Shown in pieces: positions 36,301 to 47,886 of a stretch of 64,000 bases of DNA. Position numbers and translations under genes: made by a program. This DNA is from Erigeron canadensis. Its lineage: Eukaryota > Streptophyta > Magnoliopsida > Asterales > Asteraceae. The notes beneath the pieces are model-generated. The model made no database searches and was not told where the DNA came from. It was given only the letters and a program-made list of their open reading frames with translations. The first letter of the stretch is position 1. Every line of letters begins with the position of its first letter. The stretch spans positions 46,293,633-46,357,632 of the forward strand of contig NC_057768.1 in the NCBI RefSeq assembly GCF_010389155.1, given 5' to 3'.

Positions 36301-36499
36301 AGCAATCGATTCATAATGAATAAAAAAAAAATAGTTTAAGTAGATAATTTATTTTATTTAAGAGTAAAGATTAATGAATTTTATTTAGCAATCGATTCAT
36401 ACACTTCTTGTTTCTATATATGCTCTAGTTTCTTCCTAGTGACTTAAAATAATACTCATTTGAATGTGTATTTGGCGACACTATGGGACGCTTAGATTA
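33375..36499. other. Intergenic with Helitron-like debris
   Basis: Around 34130-34260 and 35680-36250 are several short GGTGGTGGCGGCGA-type, triplet-like stretches and AGGGTA/TAAAGATTAA segments. These resemble the interiors and GC-rich ends of the small Helitrons in this window, on the minus strand (ACCCGCGCAACGCGATGG at 35693). Full termini were not resolved. A segment TTAAGAGTAAAGATTAAT with flanks is duplicated near 36260 and 36360. ACGAGTC motifs at 35175-35310 echo the 10.6 kb element. No gene seen. Confidence 0.4.
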
Positions 36500-36517
36500 T
36501 TTTTTAAAAGTATAGTT

Positions 36518-36765
36518 TTTTTTTGTTTTATACAAGTGAATTTTACTTCAAACGCGTATGATGTGTGTTAATCGCATAATGAAAGGGTTCCGCACTAAAC
36601 GGGTTTTAAATAACTTTTCTCACCATACAGCCATCTCCTTTATTGGAAAATACCGTCGAGGAGAACCTATCAAGGCTCGAACTCAAGACTTTAGAGTAAA
36701 CTTTCCCGAACCCCCGCATAACAGGTTTAGTGAAACACCCTGACCACTGGGGTTTAACCCAATGG
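36518..36765 (-). mobile_element. tRNA-derived SINE with 18-bp target site duplication
   Basis: TTTTTTAAAAGTATAGTT occurs at 36500-36517 and 36766-36783. On the minus strand the unit starts CCATTGGGTTAAACCCCAGT, with A-box-like TGGTCAGGGTG, then B-box-like TTGAGTTCGAGCC, and ends in an A-rich tail (the T-rich stretch at 36518-36528 on the plus strand). Length 248 bp. The sequence differs from the SINE at 3121-3353. Confidence 0.82.
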
Positions 36766-36878
36766 TTTTTTAAAAGTATAGTTAATTAGTTTAGTAATGT
36801 TGAAATATCTATTACGCTCCCTTACATTAGAAGTATCCTCTGTTGATATTTCAAATTTAACTTTAATTAAATATTTTG

Positions 36879-37075
36879 TGTTATATATAATTATGGAATG
36901 GATGTCTATATCTTTCGGAGATCTTTTTGTTATGTTAGGAGATTTATTACTTAGAGATGAATCCACTATTGTATTATAAATATAAGCCTCTTTATGAGAT
37001 GAATAATAGAATTTTTCTATTCTCTCCTCTATCTCTTGTCTTCTATATTGTTTGTTATTTTACAGTTTTATAACA
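36879..37075 (+). repeat. 5' LTR of the copia element
   Basis: 197 bp, TG...CA ends. TATAAATATAAGCCTC near 36976 resembles its TATA box, followed by a CT-rich leader (TCTATTCTCTCCTCTATCTC). Confidence 0.9.
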
Positions 37076-37896
37076 CGTTATCAGCACGCTCTAAAACCCT
37101 AATTCTCTAAACCATCCGAGCTATCTTCCATTGCCGTCGATTGACAAGTAAGTTTTCTATTGTTACCATCGGTTGAGGTAATAACTTCCATGTGTTTCTT
37201 ACGTGTTTCCAATCTATTAAAAATGTATGTATTTAATATGATTTTCTTTCAACCGATTATGTTTTCTCACTTTAACTTGTTCATTGATATTTAACCATAT
37301 CACTTTCATTAGTAAATCAATGCACAACTATAATCAAATTAACATATTAACACGTTTTTTTTATATTGTGTCATACATACAAATTTTTTATGATATGCTG
37401 TTGCTTTATTATCATATATTTAAAGTTGAATTTAAATACAAATTAATCAAGTATTTAACATCTTGTTATAATTAGTAATTAATTTAATGGGATATTATAA
37501 ATCTGATTCTGGTAATAAACTAAAGAAACAAACCACTATAGAATTTAAGTATGAAATCAATTATATATTCTTTCATTATATATGTATGATGTTTATAATT
37601 ATTAATTTGATCGGAGTATTTGCATGAATATTTATTAATTATTCATAGGCTTGAAGTTTTATTATTTGGTCAATGAATATTGTTGAGGTTTTACAATATT
37701 GTCTTAAGAGCAAACATCCTTATATTTGATAATAACTTTAAAAAAAAAAATGTCTTTGTTCAACATTTATTATCCTTCAATATTAATCCTCTGAACAATT
37801 TGCTTGAGAAAACCATTGGAGTTTGTTGTCGATTATTTCTGTTCCATATGATCAAAGTTTTATATTACTGGGTATTATTAGATTGCAAAAGATTTT
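37076..37896 (+). other. Copia internal region, left part
   Basis: Starts with the primer-binding region, then AT-rich sequence where leader and gag would be expected. No coding frame longer than about 70 codons; no gag motif seen. ATTTT at 37892-37896 is the gypsy target duplication. Confidence 0.7.
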
Positions 37897-38363
37897 TGTA
37901 ACACCCCGACAGCGGCGGAAAACTCGGGATGTAAGATAAAGCACACGCGCACATGGATGTTACATAGGAATACTAAATGAGTGCTTAGAATAAACATAAA
38001 TAGTCAATTTCACAACCAAACAAGCATAGTAGTGGCTATTACACATAAGTTCAACAAAGGTAACCAAATCAAGTATGAAAAGTCCCACGCAGGGGATACG
38101 ATTGGGCATATTGCCACCAACCCCAAATAACAAGCATGCAAACTCCAACCCTAAATCCTGAAGTCTGCTAATAGTCCCATGCTACCATTCCTAGCCACGA
38201 TTAGCCTGGTTACCTGAAAGGAATACTTAAAAGAGTCAACACAAAGGTTGGTGAGTTCGTAGGTTTGAGTATAAACAAGTAGTATAAAAACATTTTATAC
38301 CGCCAATAGATCTCAAGTATTAAGTAGTATGTAGTGGCTAGTGACCAACTTGCACATAAGTAA

Positions 38364-38664
38364 GCGAGCACACACAATCCTCGATAGGACCGGCTAATAG
38401 TATCAATAGAGCACACACAATCCTCAATAGGACCGGCTAATAGTATCAATAGAGCACACACAATCCTCAATAGGACCGGCTAATAGTATCAATAGAGCAC
38501 ACACAATCCTCGATAGGACCGGCTAATAGTATCAATAGAGCACACACAATCCTCAATAGGACCGGCTAATAGTATCAATAGAGCACACACAATCCTCAAT
38601 AGGACCGGCTAATAGTATCAATAGAGCACACACAATCCTCAATAGGACCGGCTAATAGTATCAA
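38364..38664. repeat. 43-bp tandem repeat, 7 units, in gypsy 3' LTR
   Basis: Each unit contains CACACACAATCCTCRATAGG and ACCGGCTAATAGTATCAATA. R is G in units 1 and 4 and A in the others. The same seven units in the same G/A order occur in the other LTR at 46425-46725. Confidence 0.95.
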
Positions 38665-39161
38665 GTAGTCAAATAGCCAAAGAGTAGTAAAAGTAGTTAC
38701 GGCATGTATAAAAGCTTAAGTAGTATTCCTTTCACCCCGAAATAAGTAAAGAAAAAGGGGCTACGAAGACTCACAGTGATCTGCTACAAACGTAGTTTCT
38801 ACAAGCACAGGGTATAAGCACTGATACAGTAAAATATATCTACTCGAATCCAAGTATGTCTTGATGTCAACCTAATCACAAACCATTGAGTATAGATGGA
38901 TACATGTATTAGTTCTCGTGATTATTTATTCACTAAGTGTCCTTGATGTACTGATGATTTGGATCACTAAAGATCTTTAAACGTTTGACTCAACAGTGTT
39001 TTTCATACACTAGACTCGTAATGAACGTCTTTGAACTCGCACTTTGATAAACAAGATCGAATATGTCTTGATTTTACCTTAATTAGGGTTTCCTTGTACA
39101 TGATAGACTTGGATTACAACTAAGTATAAAACCTGATTTCTACAACTAACGAAAATAGGGT

Positions 39162-39300
39162 TTAAATTCGTAAGGTGTAGCTGAACGAAGATTAAATTCG
39201 TAAGGTGTATCTGAACGAAGATTAAATTCGTAAGGTGTATCTGAACGAAGATAGACCTTAAGTTCGTAAGGTGTATCTGAACGAAGATAGACCTTAAATT
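39162..39300. repeat. ~30-36 bp tandem repeat in gypsy LTR
   Basis: Four units of TTAARTTCGTAAGGTGTATC followed by TGAACGAAGA; the later units carry an extra TAGACC. The mirror copy in the other LTR is at 47223-47361. Confidence 0.9.
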
Positions 39301-40060
39301 CGTTTGAGGACTTAAGTTTGCTAAGTTCGTTTTGAAGCTTAACTTCGTTTTGGAAGACTTAAATTCGTTTCCAGGATACTAAATTCGTTTTAAGTGTTTT
39401 TAGGACGAATTTGGGACTGTTCAAACAAAAACGAGGGTTTTGAAGATTAAAACATGTTTACGACCCAAATTTGATCACGAAAAGGTTACTAAACACTTTT
39501 AGACACAAACCCACTAACTTTTAACACGATTTTTACACCAAAAATGGACCAAATCATCAAGAACATACACTTGAAAAGTAAGCTTTTATTTTGATGAAAA
39601 TCTCAAAACTTGTTGTCATTACCTGAAAATCGATACTAGAAATATGTTTTGATTATCACAAGGAAGCTAAAAATGCAAGAAATCTTGGTTTAACAACTCA
39701 AAATCAAATGATGAATTTTTGTGGGTGAAGATGGTGAAGGTATGTGTGTGTTTTTAGAGAGAGAGAGGTGAGATGAGATGAAAATGGAGAAGAAGTGGAG
39801 AAATTGGGTTTTCTAACCCTTTTATAGTTTTCCCTTAATTTATGATTCTAATAATTGTAGGGTCTAAATGAAACATTTTCAGACTAGAATTTCTTGAACA
39901 CAATCGCTTACGTCTTGAAACCTAACATTCTTATCACAATAGACCATAGACGCGTCTTATAATTTAAGATTTAAGAGTGAATAGACCTTCACGTGAGCAC
40001 ATGTTCGAAACTAGAACATATTATGGATTTATTTAAATTATTTCTAAGGCGGTTGTTACA

Positions 40061-40302
40061 TTCTCCCCCACTTAAAGGAATTGCGTCCCGAAATTCGAAT
40101 TTACACATCATGTTTCATGCTTCGCTTGCACACTAAGTTTACAAGTATTAGATTGCATGTTTAGTGCTAAGTGTATTTGCATCAAGAGTAACAAGTAGCA
40201 TGCTTCACATTGAGTTTTCTAAATATCACATTGCATAATAAACATCAAGTATCAAGTTAGGAATTAAGTCCTTAAGTTTACTTGCTAGACTAGGATAATA
40301 CG
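40061..40302 (-). other. Polypurine tract and 3' untranslated region of the gypsy element
   Basis: AGTGGGGGAGAA on the minus strand lies immediately next to the 3' LTR and would prime plus-strand synthesis. The remaining 230 bases after the pol stop have no coding content. Confidence 0.8.
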
Positions 40303-43300
40303 CTAAGCGAATAGATGCGGATACTTAAGCTTCATCTGATCTTCTCGTTCCCAAGTGAATTCTGGACCTCTACGGGAGTTCCAACGAACTTTCACAATAG
40401 TATACTTATGTCTCTTGAGCTTTTTGACTATTCGTTCTAGAATTTCTACGGGTTCTTCCTTGAAGCTTAGGTTACTGTCTACTCGTATCTCGTTCAAAGG
40501 AACATATGTTGTTTCATCGGCTAGGCACTTCTTGAGGTTCGATACGTGGAAGACATCGTGTACGTTACTTAGTTCTTGGGGAAGTTTCAAACGGTAGGCT
40601 ACTGCACCAATGCGCTCTACGATCTCAAACGGTCCAACATATCTTGGGGCTAGTTTCCCCCTCTTTATGAATCTGACCACGCCCTTCCATGGCGAAACTT
40701 TAAGCATTACTCGATCACCCACCTGAAACTCTAGGGGTTTTCTTCGGTTGTCTGCATATTTCTTTTGTCTGTCTCTTGCTTTCAGTAGATTCTCCTTAAT
40801 TTGAGCGACTCTTTCAGTAGTTTCGAGAATGATCTCTGGACCTATTAGTTGCATATCCCCAACTTCGTGCCATGCAAGTGGAGATCGACATTTCCTTCCG
40901 TACAAAACCTCATAAGGTGGACACCCGATACTTGCATGATAACTGTTGTTATACGAGAATTCGACTAATGGGAGATGAGTGTCCCAACTTCCTCCAAAGT
41001 CTATGACACAGGCTCTTAGCATGTCTTCGAGTGTTTGAATCGTTCTCTCACTCTGTCCGTCTGACTGCGGATGGTAGGCTGTGCTCATATCGATTCGCGT
41101 TCCCAAAGCTCGTTGTAATGATCTCCAAAATCCTGAGGTAAATCGACTATCCCTATCACTAATGATTGATACAGGGACACCGTGTTTAGCTACAATCTCT
41201 TTAAGATACAGACGTGCATACTGCTCCATAGAATAATCTTCACGTATAGGTATGAAATGCGCTGACTTGGTCAGTTGATCTACCACCACCCATATAGCAT
41301 CTTTACCACTACTCGTTCTTGGTAACTTCGTGACAAAATCCATAGTGATCTTCTCCCACTTCCAGCTGGGAAGCTCTGGTTGTGTTAGTAGTCCTCCTGG
41401 CTTCTTATGTTCCGCTTTAACTCTCAAACACGTTAGACACTTGCTCACATAAACTGCCACATCGCTCTTCATCCCTGGCCACCAAAATAAATCTCGCAAG
41501 TCTTGATACATCTTATCTATTCCCGGGTGTATAGAGTATCCTGCCTTGTGCGCTTCATCCATGATCAGTTTCCTTAGTCCTCCGTACAGTGGTATCCACA
41601 TCCGATCACAAAAGTACAGTCCTCCATCATTCCCTTGAGTAAATCGTTCTATCATACCTCCAAGCCCTTCTTTATCAATGTTCTCTTTCTTGTTTGCTTC
41701 TACTTGTGCCCCAATAACCCTATCCTTCAGACTGTTATGCACAGTAATGCTCATGGCTCTAATTCGTCTTGGTCTAACTCTCTCCTTCCTACTCAAGGCG
41801 TCTGCTACTACATTTGCCTTTCCGGGATGATATCGAATCTCACAATCGTAGTCGCTAAACAACTCTAGCCATCGTCTCTGGCGCATATTAAGGTCTTTCT
41901 GAGTGAAGATATGCTGAAGGCTCTTATGGTCAGTGTAGATCACACTCTTTGTCCCGTATAGATAATGTCTCCAACACTTGAGTGCAAAAACGATAGCTCC
42001 CAACTCCAAATCGTGTGTCGTATAGTTCTTTTCGTGAATCTTCAGTTGACGTGAGGCATATGCGATGACCTTGCCTCGCTGCATCAGCACACATCCTAAG
42101 CCTTGACCCGACGCGTCGCAATAAACGATAAAATCATCGGTCCCTTCAGGAAGACTTAAGACTGGGGCATTACATAACTTCTCTTTCAAGATTCTGAAAG
42201 CTTCTTCTTGTTTCTCTCCCCATTCGAAACTCCTATCTTTATGCGTCAACAGTGTAAGAGGTTGTGCGATCTTTGAGAAGTTCTCGATAAATCGTCGGTA
42301 GTAGCCTGCTAAACCGAGAAACTGTCTGATCTCTGTCGGTGTCTCTGGCCTTCTCCAATTCTCTACTGCTTCTATTTTACTGGGGTCGACCTTGATTCCA
42401 TCTTTGTCAACTACATGGCCCAAAAACTTTACTTCCTCCAACCAAAATTCACATTTTGAAAACTTCCCGTACAACTTTTCAGCTCTCAGAAGTTCTAATG
42501 CTTTCCTCAAGTGCACTTCATGCTCCTGTTTCGTCTTGGAATAAATGAGGATGTCGTCGATGAATACGATGATGAATTTATCAAGGTAGGGTCTACATAC
42601 ACGGTTCATGAGATCCATGAAAACGGCGGGCGCGTTCGTCAAACCAAAAGGCATCACTAAGAACTCAAAGTGCCCATATCTCGTGCTAAACGCCGTTTTC
42701 GGTACGTCTTCTTCACGAACTCTTAACTGATGATAGCCCGATCGAAGATCGATTTTTGAGAAGTACTTTGCGCCTTGCAATTGATCAAACAAATCATCGA
42801 TGCGCGGTAAAGGATATCGATTCTTAATGGTTAACTTGTTGAGCCCACGATAATCAATGCACATGCGAAAAGATCCGTCCTTCTTCTTTACAAATAGTAT
42901 CGGTGCGCCCCATGGCGATGAACTTGGTCGAATGAATCCCTTATCTTGTAACTCTTGCAACTGTGACTCGAGTTCTTGCATTTCAGAAGGTGCTAAACGA
43001 TATGGTGTCTTTGCTACCGGCATAGCGTCAGGAATGAGATCGATTCGGAATTCGACTTGGCGAGACGGGGGTAATCCCTGGATGTCGTCAGGAAAGACAT
43101 CGGGAAATTCACGAACTATTTGTATATCAGCTAGTTTGGTTACTTCAGTTGTAGTGCTCATTAGGATCTGTTTGTGTGACTCGGGTTTCTCGCCTTGAAT
43201 TTCTAATACCTCTCCCCCACTCAAGGGGATTCTAAGAATTTTTGCATGACATACAATGGTTGCATCTACCCGAGATAACCAATCCATCCCCACTATTACA

Positions 43301-43917
43301 TCAAAGCTGCCCATTTCAAACGGGATTAGATCTATATAGTATGAATGAGTATCTAGTGTTAACACACATTTAGGCACAAATTTGTCAAGTTTAGAGGTTT
43401 CTCCACTAGCTACCTCTATTTCATAGCAAGCATGGGTACGGATGGGTTTCACGTTAATAATACACACGAAGTTAGTGGAGATAAAACTATAGTCGGCACC
43501 CGTATCAAATAACACAGTAGCTAGATGATTATTTAAGAGAAATGTACCCGTGACAACGTTAGGATCGTTAGCAGCTTCTACTGCGTTCAAGGCAAAGACT
43601 CGGCCCCTGGCCTGCTGGGCTTGGTTAACTCTGGGAGGATTTGGTGCTGCAATCTGCAATGGATTCTGTTTAGCTGCGGTTGGAATGGGTCGTCTAGCAA
43701 CTCTTGGGCAAACATTCCGGTAGTGATCAGTGCTACCGCACTCATAGCATCCTCCGCGATTGACTGGTGGGTTTCTAGCGTTCAACGGTGCTACATGAGG
43801 TGGTGCTGCTGAAGCTCTGGCAATCCTGCAATCTCTAGCCAAATGTCCAAACTTTGACAATTCTGACAGAATCGGCATGGCACTGCTGTTGAATGATGAT
43901 AAGTACAAGTAGCACAC
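40303..43917 (-). CDS. pol: Gypsy Pol polyprotein: protease, RT, RNase H, integrase, chromodomain-like tail
   Basis: An uninterrupted 1204-codon frame. In order: CCHC zinc knuckle (C57, C60, H65, C70); aspartic protease with DTGA at 138-141; reverse transcriptase about 290-470 with FIDD at 452-455; RNase H about 595-710 with D601, E638, D663; integrase with HHCC (H790, H797, C827, C830) and D860, D921, E957; and a C-terminal region (about 1150-1204) with chromodomain-like features ending KYPHLFA. All catalytic residues I looked for are present. The 5' end overlaps gag by 127 bases in the -1 frame, so Pol would need a frameshift or the copy has lost a base. The first ATG is probably not a real start. 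The product copies and integrates element RNA in cytoplasmic particles and the nucleus. Confidence 0.93.
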   Translation of the reverse strand: MCYLYLSSFNSSAMPILSELSKFGHLARDCRIARASAAPPHVAPLNARNPPVNRGGCYECGSTDHYRNVCPRVARRPIPTAAKQNPLQIAAPNPPRVNQAQQARGRVFALNAVEAANDPNVVTGTFLLNNHLATVLFDTGADYSFISTNFVCIINVKPIRTHACYEIEVASGETSKLDKFVPKCVLTLDTHSYYIDLIPFEMGSFDVIVGMDWLSRVDATIVCHAKILRIPLSGGEVLEIQGEKPESHKQILMSTTTEVTKLADIQIVREFPDVFPDDIQGLPPSRQVEFRIDLIPDAMPVAKTPYRLAPSEMQELESQLQELQDKGFIRPSSSPWGAPILFVKKKDGSFRMCIDYRGLNKLTIKNRYPLPRIDDLFDQLQGAKYFSKIDLRSGYHQLRVREEDVPKTAFSTRYGHFEFLVMPFGLTNAPAVFMDLMNRVCRPYLDKFIIVFIDDILIYSKTKQEHEVHLRKALELLRAEKLYGKFSKCEFWLEEVKFLGHVVDKDGIKVDPSKIEAVENWRRPETPTEIRQFLGLAGYYRRFIENFSKIAQPLTLLTHKDRSFEWGEKQEEAFRILKEKLCNAPVLSLPEGTDDFIVYCDASGQGLGCVLMQRGKVIAYASRQLKIHEKNYTTHDLELGAIVFALKCWRHYLYGTKSVIYTDHKSLQHIFTQKDLNMRQRRWLELFSDYDCEIRYHPGKANVVADALSRKERVRPRRIRAMSITVHNSLKDRVIGAQVEANKKENIDKEGLGGMIERFTQGNDGGLYFCDRMWIPLYGGLRKLIMDEAHKAGYSIHPGIDKMYQDLRDLFWWPGMKSDVAVYVSKCLTCLRVKAEHKKPGGLLTQPELPSWKWEKITMDFVTKLPRTSSGKDAIWVVVDQLTKSAHFIPIREDYSMEQYARLYLKEIVAKHGVPVSIISDRDSRFTSGFWRSLQRALGTRIDMSTAYHPQSDGQSERTIQTLEDMLRACVIDFGGSWDTHLPLVEFSYNNSYHASIGCPPYEVLYGRKCRSPLAWHEVGDMQLIGPEIILETTERVAQIKENLLKARDRQKKYADNRRKPLEFQVGDRVMLKVSPWKGVVRFIKRGKLAPRYVGPFEIVERIGAVAYRLKLPQELSNVHDVFHVSNLKKCLADETTYVPLNEIRVDSNLSFKEEPVEILERIVKKLKRHKYTIVKVRWNSRRGPEFTWEREDQMKLKYPHLFA

Positions 43918-45035
43918 TGTGGAAATTGGCCAACATACGCCTTCTGCCCCGGCTCAACTGCTGCAAACACCTTCCCAACTCTGACCCTCTTGTCAGCTCT
44001 GAAGTCCCTTCTTTTACTGGGTTCACCAAAGTCTCTCTTCTTCTCTGTAGACCTTGTCAATGTCCCAGCCCTAACCAAGTCATCAGTCATGGCACTGGTT
44101 CTTCGAATTGCTTCTTCAATCGAGTAAGGAGGAATGCCAGTCAGGGTGTTACGGATCTGAGGAATGAGACCATAGATGTATCTCTCAATCAACTTTGACT
44201 CAGGGGTCACCAAATGTGGTACCAATCTAGCCAACTCTTGAAACTTGCTAGTATACTCTGCATGGCCAGATCCCACCATGGTGTGGTGCCAAAACTCTTG
44301 CTCAATCTTCTGCATCTCATTTAGTGGACAAAATCGGTCCTTCATCATCTCTTTAAACTGATCCCATGGTGTCTCGAAAGTAGTAGTTCTTCCACGGGTT
44401 CTTAACAAAGTATTCCACCATGACAGTGCATCATCGGTGAATGAACCTCCTGTGAATCTTACCTTCTGATGAGATGGACATTCACTTATGTCCATGACTG
44501 CTTCCAACTTCTCCAACCACTTCATAAACACACCAGCTCCTCCTTTCCCGTTATAATCTGGGGGACCACACTTCTTAAACTCGAGGTAACCGCAACCTCT
44601 TCTCCCCATAGCATACTCATCATTTCTAGGAATTCTTCTGGGTCCAGGGCCCACATACACACCATCATCAACAAACTCCACTTCAGGGTCAGAGTTCTCT
44701 GGTGCTTGATTCACTTGTTGCGGTGCAACTCTTACAGATTCAGCTTCAACTTCAGGTGCTCTTCGGTTCTGGTTCGGGACAACACCCAATGCAGCAGTCA
44801 CTTGTTCGATGATAGTGGGCATTGAAGCTGCCAACTGCTCTGCAATGATAGTAGCTAAATCAGGGTTCTCGCCATGACCCATGCCATCACCACGACCACC
44901 ACGGCCTCTACCACGGCCTCTTCCTTGCTGCCCTCCACGACCTCCTCTCGGGTTGCCACGACCACCTCCAGGGTTACCACGACCAACACCATTATCTTGT
45001 GCTTCGACATTCGGGTTTGCTCTCGTGCGCACCAT
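43791..45035 (-). CDS. gag: Gypsy Gag (capsid/nucleocapsid) protein
   Basis: 414 codons from an ATG at 45035. Residues 18-53 are Gly/Arg-rich (RGG-type, probably RNA binding). The retrotransposon gag capsid domain spans about 155-330, with [13 protein letters not shown], the WW pair in [10 protein letters not shown] and the FKEMMKDRF motif. Toward the C-terminus a cysteine-rich segment (CATCTYHH...CRFCQNC) begins zinc knuckles, but the frame then leaves the expected second half of a knuckle, which continues in the pol frame. Gag assembles the virus-like particle. The last ~25 residues appear to be out-of-frame tail. Confidence 0.9.
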   Translation of the reverse strand: MVRTRANPNVEAQDNGVGRGNPGGGRGNPRGGRGGQQGRGRGRGRGGRGDGMGHGENPDLATIIAEQLAASMPTIIEQVTAALGVVPNQNRRAPEVEAESVRVAPQQVNQAPENSDPEVEFVDDGVYVGPGPRRIPRNDEYAMGRRGCGYLEFKKCGPPDYNGKGGAGVFMKWLEKLEAVMDISECPSHQKVRFTGGSFTDDALSWWNTLLRTRGRTTTFETPWDQFKEMMKDRFCPLNEMQKIEQEFWHHTMVGSGHAEYTSKFQELARLVPHLVTPESKLIERYIYGLIPQIRNTLTGIPPYSIEEAIRRTSAMTDDLVRAGTLTRSTEKKRDFGEPSKRRDFRADKRVRVGKVFAAVEPGQKAYVGQFPQCATCTYHHSTAVPCRFCQNCQSLDIWLEIAGLPELQQHHLM

Positions 45036-45957
45036 TTTCCCTATATTAGGAAAAGACGGGTTCGGCGTTAGAATGAAGGAATAGTCATTCGTGACGTCAA
45101 TTACGCACTCTCAACACACTCGTGTTAGTTTTCTAGAATCCTAAACATTTTATTTTCAATATCGCATGTAATTCAAAAGATTGAGCATTATGTCTGAAAA
45201 GTGAACATTATCATCAATATCAATCATGCAGCACAGAGTAATATTACAATAGAATCTTCGTTTCATGAAAGATAGTTTGCAAGATGGATACTACAACCAT
45301 TTCAACTTAAATGAAAATTTTTAGTTCCGATTACTTTCCGACAGCCAAAGTGTGGTCCGGATCTAACACCTACATCCGTCGCACTAGCGGTGTATGTATA
45401 CAGGGTGTACCAGCGGCTAACCCTCCACACCTCTAGTACATCTAATGCAAGGTCGGCTCACGGTACTGACATGCTCCCTAGATATTGGCAAAGGTATGTA
45501 TACAGGGTGTACCAGCGGCTAACCCTCCACCCGACCAATACCTATTGAACATGCCAGAGTTGCTACCACACTCTAACCATCTAAGGCACGATCCATGTTG
45601 CCATCAAGTCCATAGTAAATATACCACACGCGAAAAGTTGATCAGGCTTTTCTGTGATGATATATCGCCATACTTCCTTGCTAACAACACTTCATATCGC
45701 TAACTTATTATTATTATTATTTAAATTTAACACATCTCATAGATCGAATACCAATAGCATGAGTACACGTGGCAAGGTAGCATGGTTCTAGGATCTGCGC
45801 ATGAATGAGTATAATAACATGAATATCGCAGATATAGATAAAATCCATAGAGTTTGAATGCACACATAATTCCTATCATGCATGCTACGTGCGGTTCCTA
45901 AGTTATAGTCTAGGCAAAACCACCTAATTCACTATAACCACGGCTCTGATACCAATC
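45036..45957 (-). other. Gypsy 5' leader with primer-binding site and duplicated 37-bp motif
   Basis: Between the 5' LTR and gag. The tRNA-iMet type primer-binding site is at about 45938-45954. A 37-bp segment (plus-strand start GTATGTATACAGGGTGTACC) occurs at 45392-45428 and again at 45494-45530. Most of it also lies inverted in the solo LTR at about 30981-31009. A (TTA)n run is at 45704-45720. Confidence 0.85.
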
Positions 45958-46424
45958 TGTAACACCCCGACAGCGGCGGAAAACTCGGGATGTAAGATAA
46001 AGCACACGCGCACATGGATGTTACATAGGAATACTAAATGAGTGCTTAGAATAAACATAAATAGTCAATTTCACAACCAAACAAGCATAGTAGTGGCTAT
46101 TACACATAAGTTCAACAAAGGTGACCAAATCAAGTATGAAAAGTCCCACGCAGGGGATACGATTGGGCATATTGCCACCAACCCCAAATAACAAGCATGC
46201 AAACTCCAACCCTAAATCCTGAAGTCTGCTAATAGTCCCATGCTACCATTCCTAGCCACGATTAGCCTGGTTACCTGAAAGGAATACTTAAAAGAGTCAA
46301 CACAAAGGTTGGTGAGTTCGTAGGTTTGAGTATAAACAAGTAGTATAAAAACATTTTATACCGCCAATAGATCTCAAGTATTAAGTAGTATGTAGTGGCT
46401 AGTGACCAACTTGCACATAAGTAA

Positions 46425-46725
46425 GCGAGCACACACAATCCTCGATAGGACCGGCTAATAGTATCAATAGAGCACACACAATCCTCAATAGGACCGGCTA
46501 ATAGTATCAATAGAGCACACACAATCCTCAATAGGACCGGCTAATAGTATCAATAGAGCACACACAATCCTCGATAGGACCGGCTAATAGTATCAATAGA
46601 GCACACACAATCCTCAATAGGACCGGCTAATAGTATCAATAGAGCACACACAATCCTCAATAGGACCGGCTAATAGTATCAATAGAGCACACACAATCCT
46701 CAATAGGACCGGCTAATAGTATCAA
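46425..46725. repeat. 43-bp tandem repeat, 7 units, in gypsy 5' LTR
   Basis: Copy of the 38364-38664 array with the same unit number and the same G/A variant order. Confidence 0.95.
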
Positions 46726-47876
46726 GTAGTCAAATAGCCAAAGAGTAGTAAAAGTAGTTACGGCATGTATAAAAGCTTAAGTAGTATTCCTTTCACCCCG
46801 AAATAAGTAAAGAAAAAGGGGCTACGAAGACTCACAGTGATCTGCTACAAACGTAGTTTCTACAAGCACAGGGTATAAGCACTGATACAGTAAAATATAT
46901 CTACTCGAATCCAAGTATGTCTTGATGTCAACCTAATCACAAACCATTGAGTATAGATGGATACATGTATTAGTTCTCGTGATTATTTATTCACTAAGTG
47001 TCCTTGATGTACTGATGATTTGGATCACTAAAGATCTTTAAACGTTTGACTCAACAGTGTTTTTCATACACTAGACTCGTAATGAACGTCTTTGAACTCG
47101 CACTTTGATAAACAAGATCGAATATGTCTTGATTTTACCTTAATTAGGGTTTCCTTGTACATGATAGACTTGGATTACAACTAAGTATAAAACCTGATTT
47201 CTACAACTAACGAAAATAGGGTTTAAATTCGTAAGGTGTAGCTGAACGAAGATTAAATTCGTAAGGTGTATCTGAACGAAGATTAAATTCGTAAGGTGTA
47301 TCTGAACGAAGATAGACCTTAAGTTCGTAAGGTGTATCTGAACGAAGATAGACCTTAAATTCGTTTGAGGACTTAAGTTTGCTAAGTTCGTTTTGAAGCT
47401 TAACTTCGTTTTGGAAGACTTAAATTCGTTTCCAGGATACTAAATTCGTTTTAAGTGTTTTTAGGACGAATTTGGGACTGTTCAAACAAAAACGAGGGTT
47501 TTGAAGATTAAAACATGTTTACGACCCAAATTTGATCACGAAAAGGTTACTAAACACTTTTAGACACAAACCCACTAACTTTTAACACGATTTTTACACC
47601 AAAATGGACCAAATCATCAAGAACATACACTTGAAAAGTAAGCTTTTATTTTGATGAAAATCTCAAAACTTGTTGTCATTACCTGAAAATCGATACTAGA
47701 AATATGTTTTGATTATCACAAGGAAGCTAAAAATGCAAGAAATCTTGGTTTAACAACTCAAAATCAAATGATGAATTTTTGTGGGTGAAGATGGTGAAGG
47801 TATGTGTGTGTTTTTAGAGAGAGAGAGGTGAGATGAGATGAAAATGGAGAAGAAGTGGAGAAATTGGGTTTTCTAA

Positions 47877-47886
47877 CCCTTTTATA
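47877..47886 (-). promoter_or_regulatory. TATA box of the gypsy 5' LTR promoter
   Basis: TATAAAAGGG on the minus strand, followed about 45 bases downstream by a CT-rich tract. Position relative to the LTR start (235 bases) is consistent with a U3/R boundary near 47850. Confidence 0.55.

Larger units (their letters stand above)
37897..40060 (-). repeat. 3' LTR of the gypsy element
   Basis: 2164 bp. It contains seven 43-bp tandem units (38364-38664) and four ~30-36 bp units (39162-39300). I find only one substitution (38060 A against 46121 G) and one A-run length change (near 39533-39541) relative to the other LTR. Confidence 0.95.

Noticed and set aside
36518..36765. tRNA gene on the minus strand
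   Set aside because: Only promoter boxes match; an A-rich tail and 18-bp target duplication identify a SINE.
38210..38470. Repetitive 86-codon minus-strand frame in the LTR (and its copy at 46271-46531)
   Set aside because: Translation of the 43-bp tandem array; no start context or family.
38364..38664. Evenly spaced repeats that could suggest a CRISPR array
   Set aside because: Units are contiguous 43-bp tandem copies without unique spacers, lie in an LTR, and are copied exactly in the partner LTR.
42857..43198. 113-codon plus-strand frame in the gypsy element
   Set aside because: Antisense shadow of the reverse transcriptase region; several similar frames along gag and pol were dropped for the same reason.
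43835..43880. Programmed -1 frameshift site as a firm annotation
   Set aside because: No canonical slippery heptamer seen; a one-base loss explains the data as well, so it is listed only as a finding.
44469..44825. 118-codon plus-strand frame
   Set aside because: Antisense shadow of gag.
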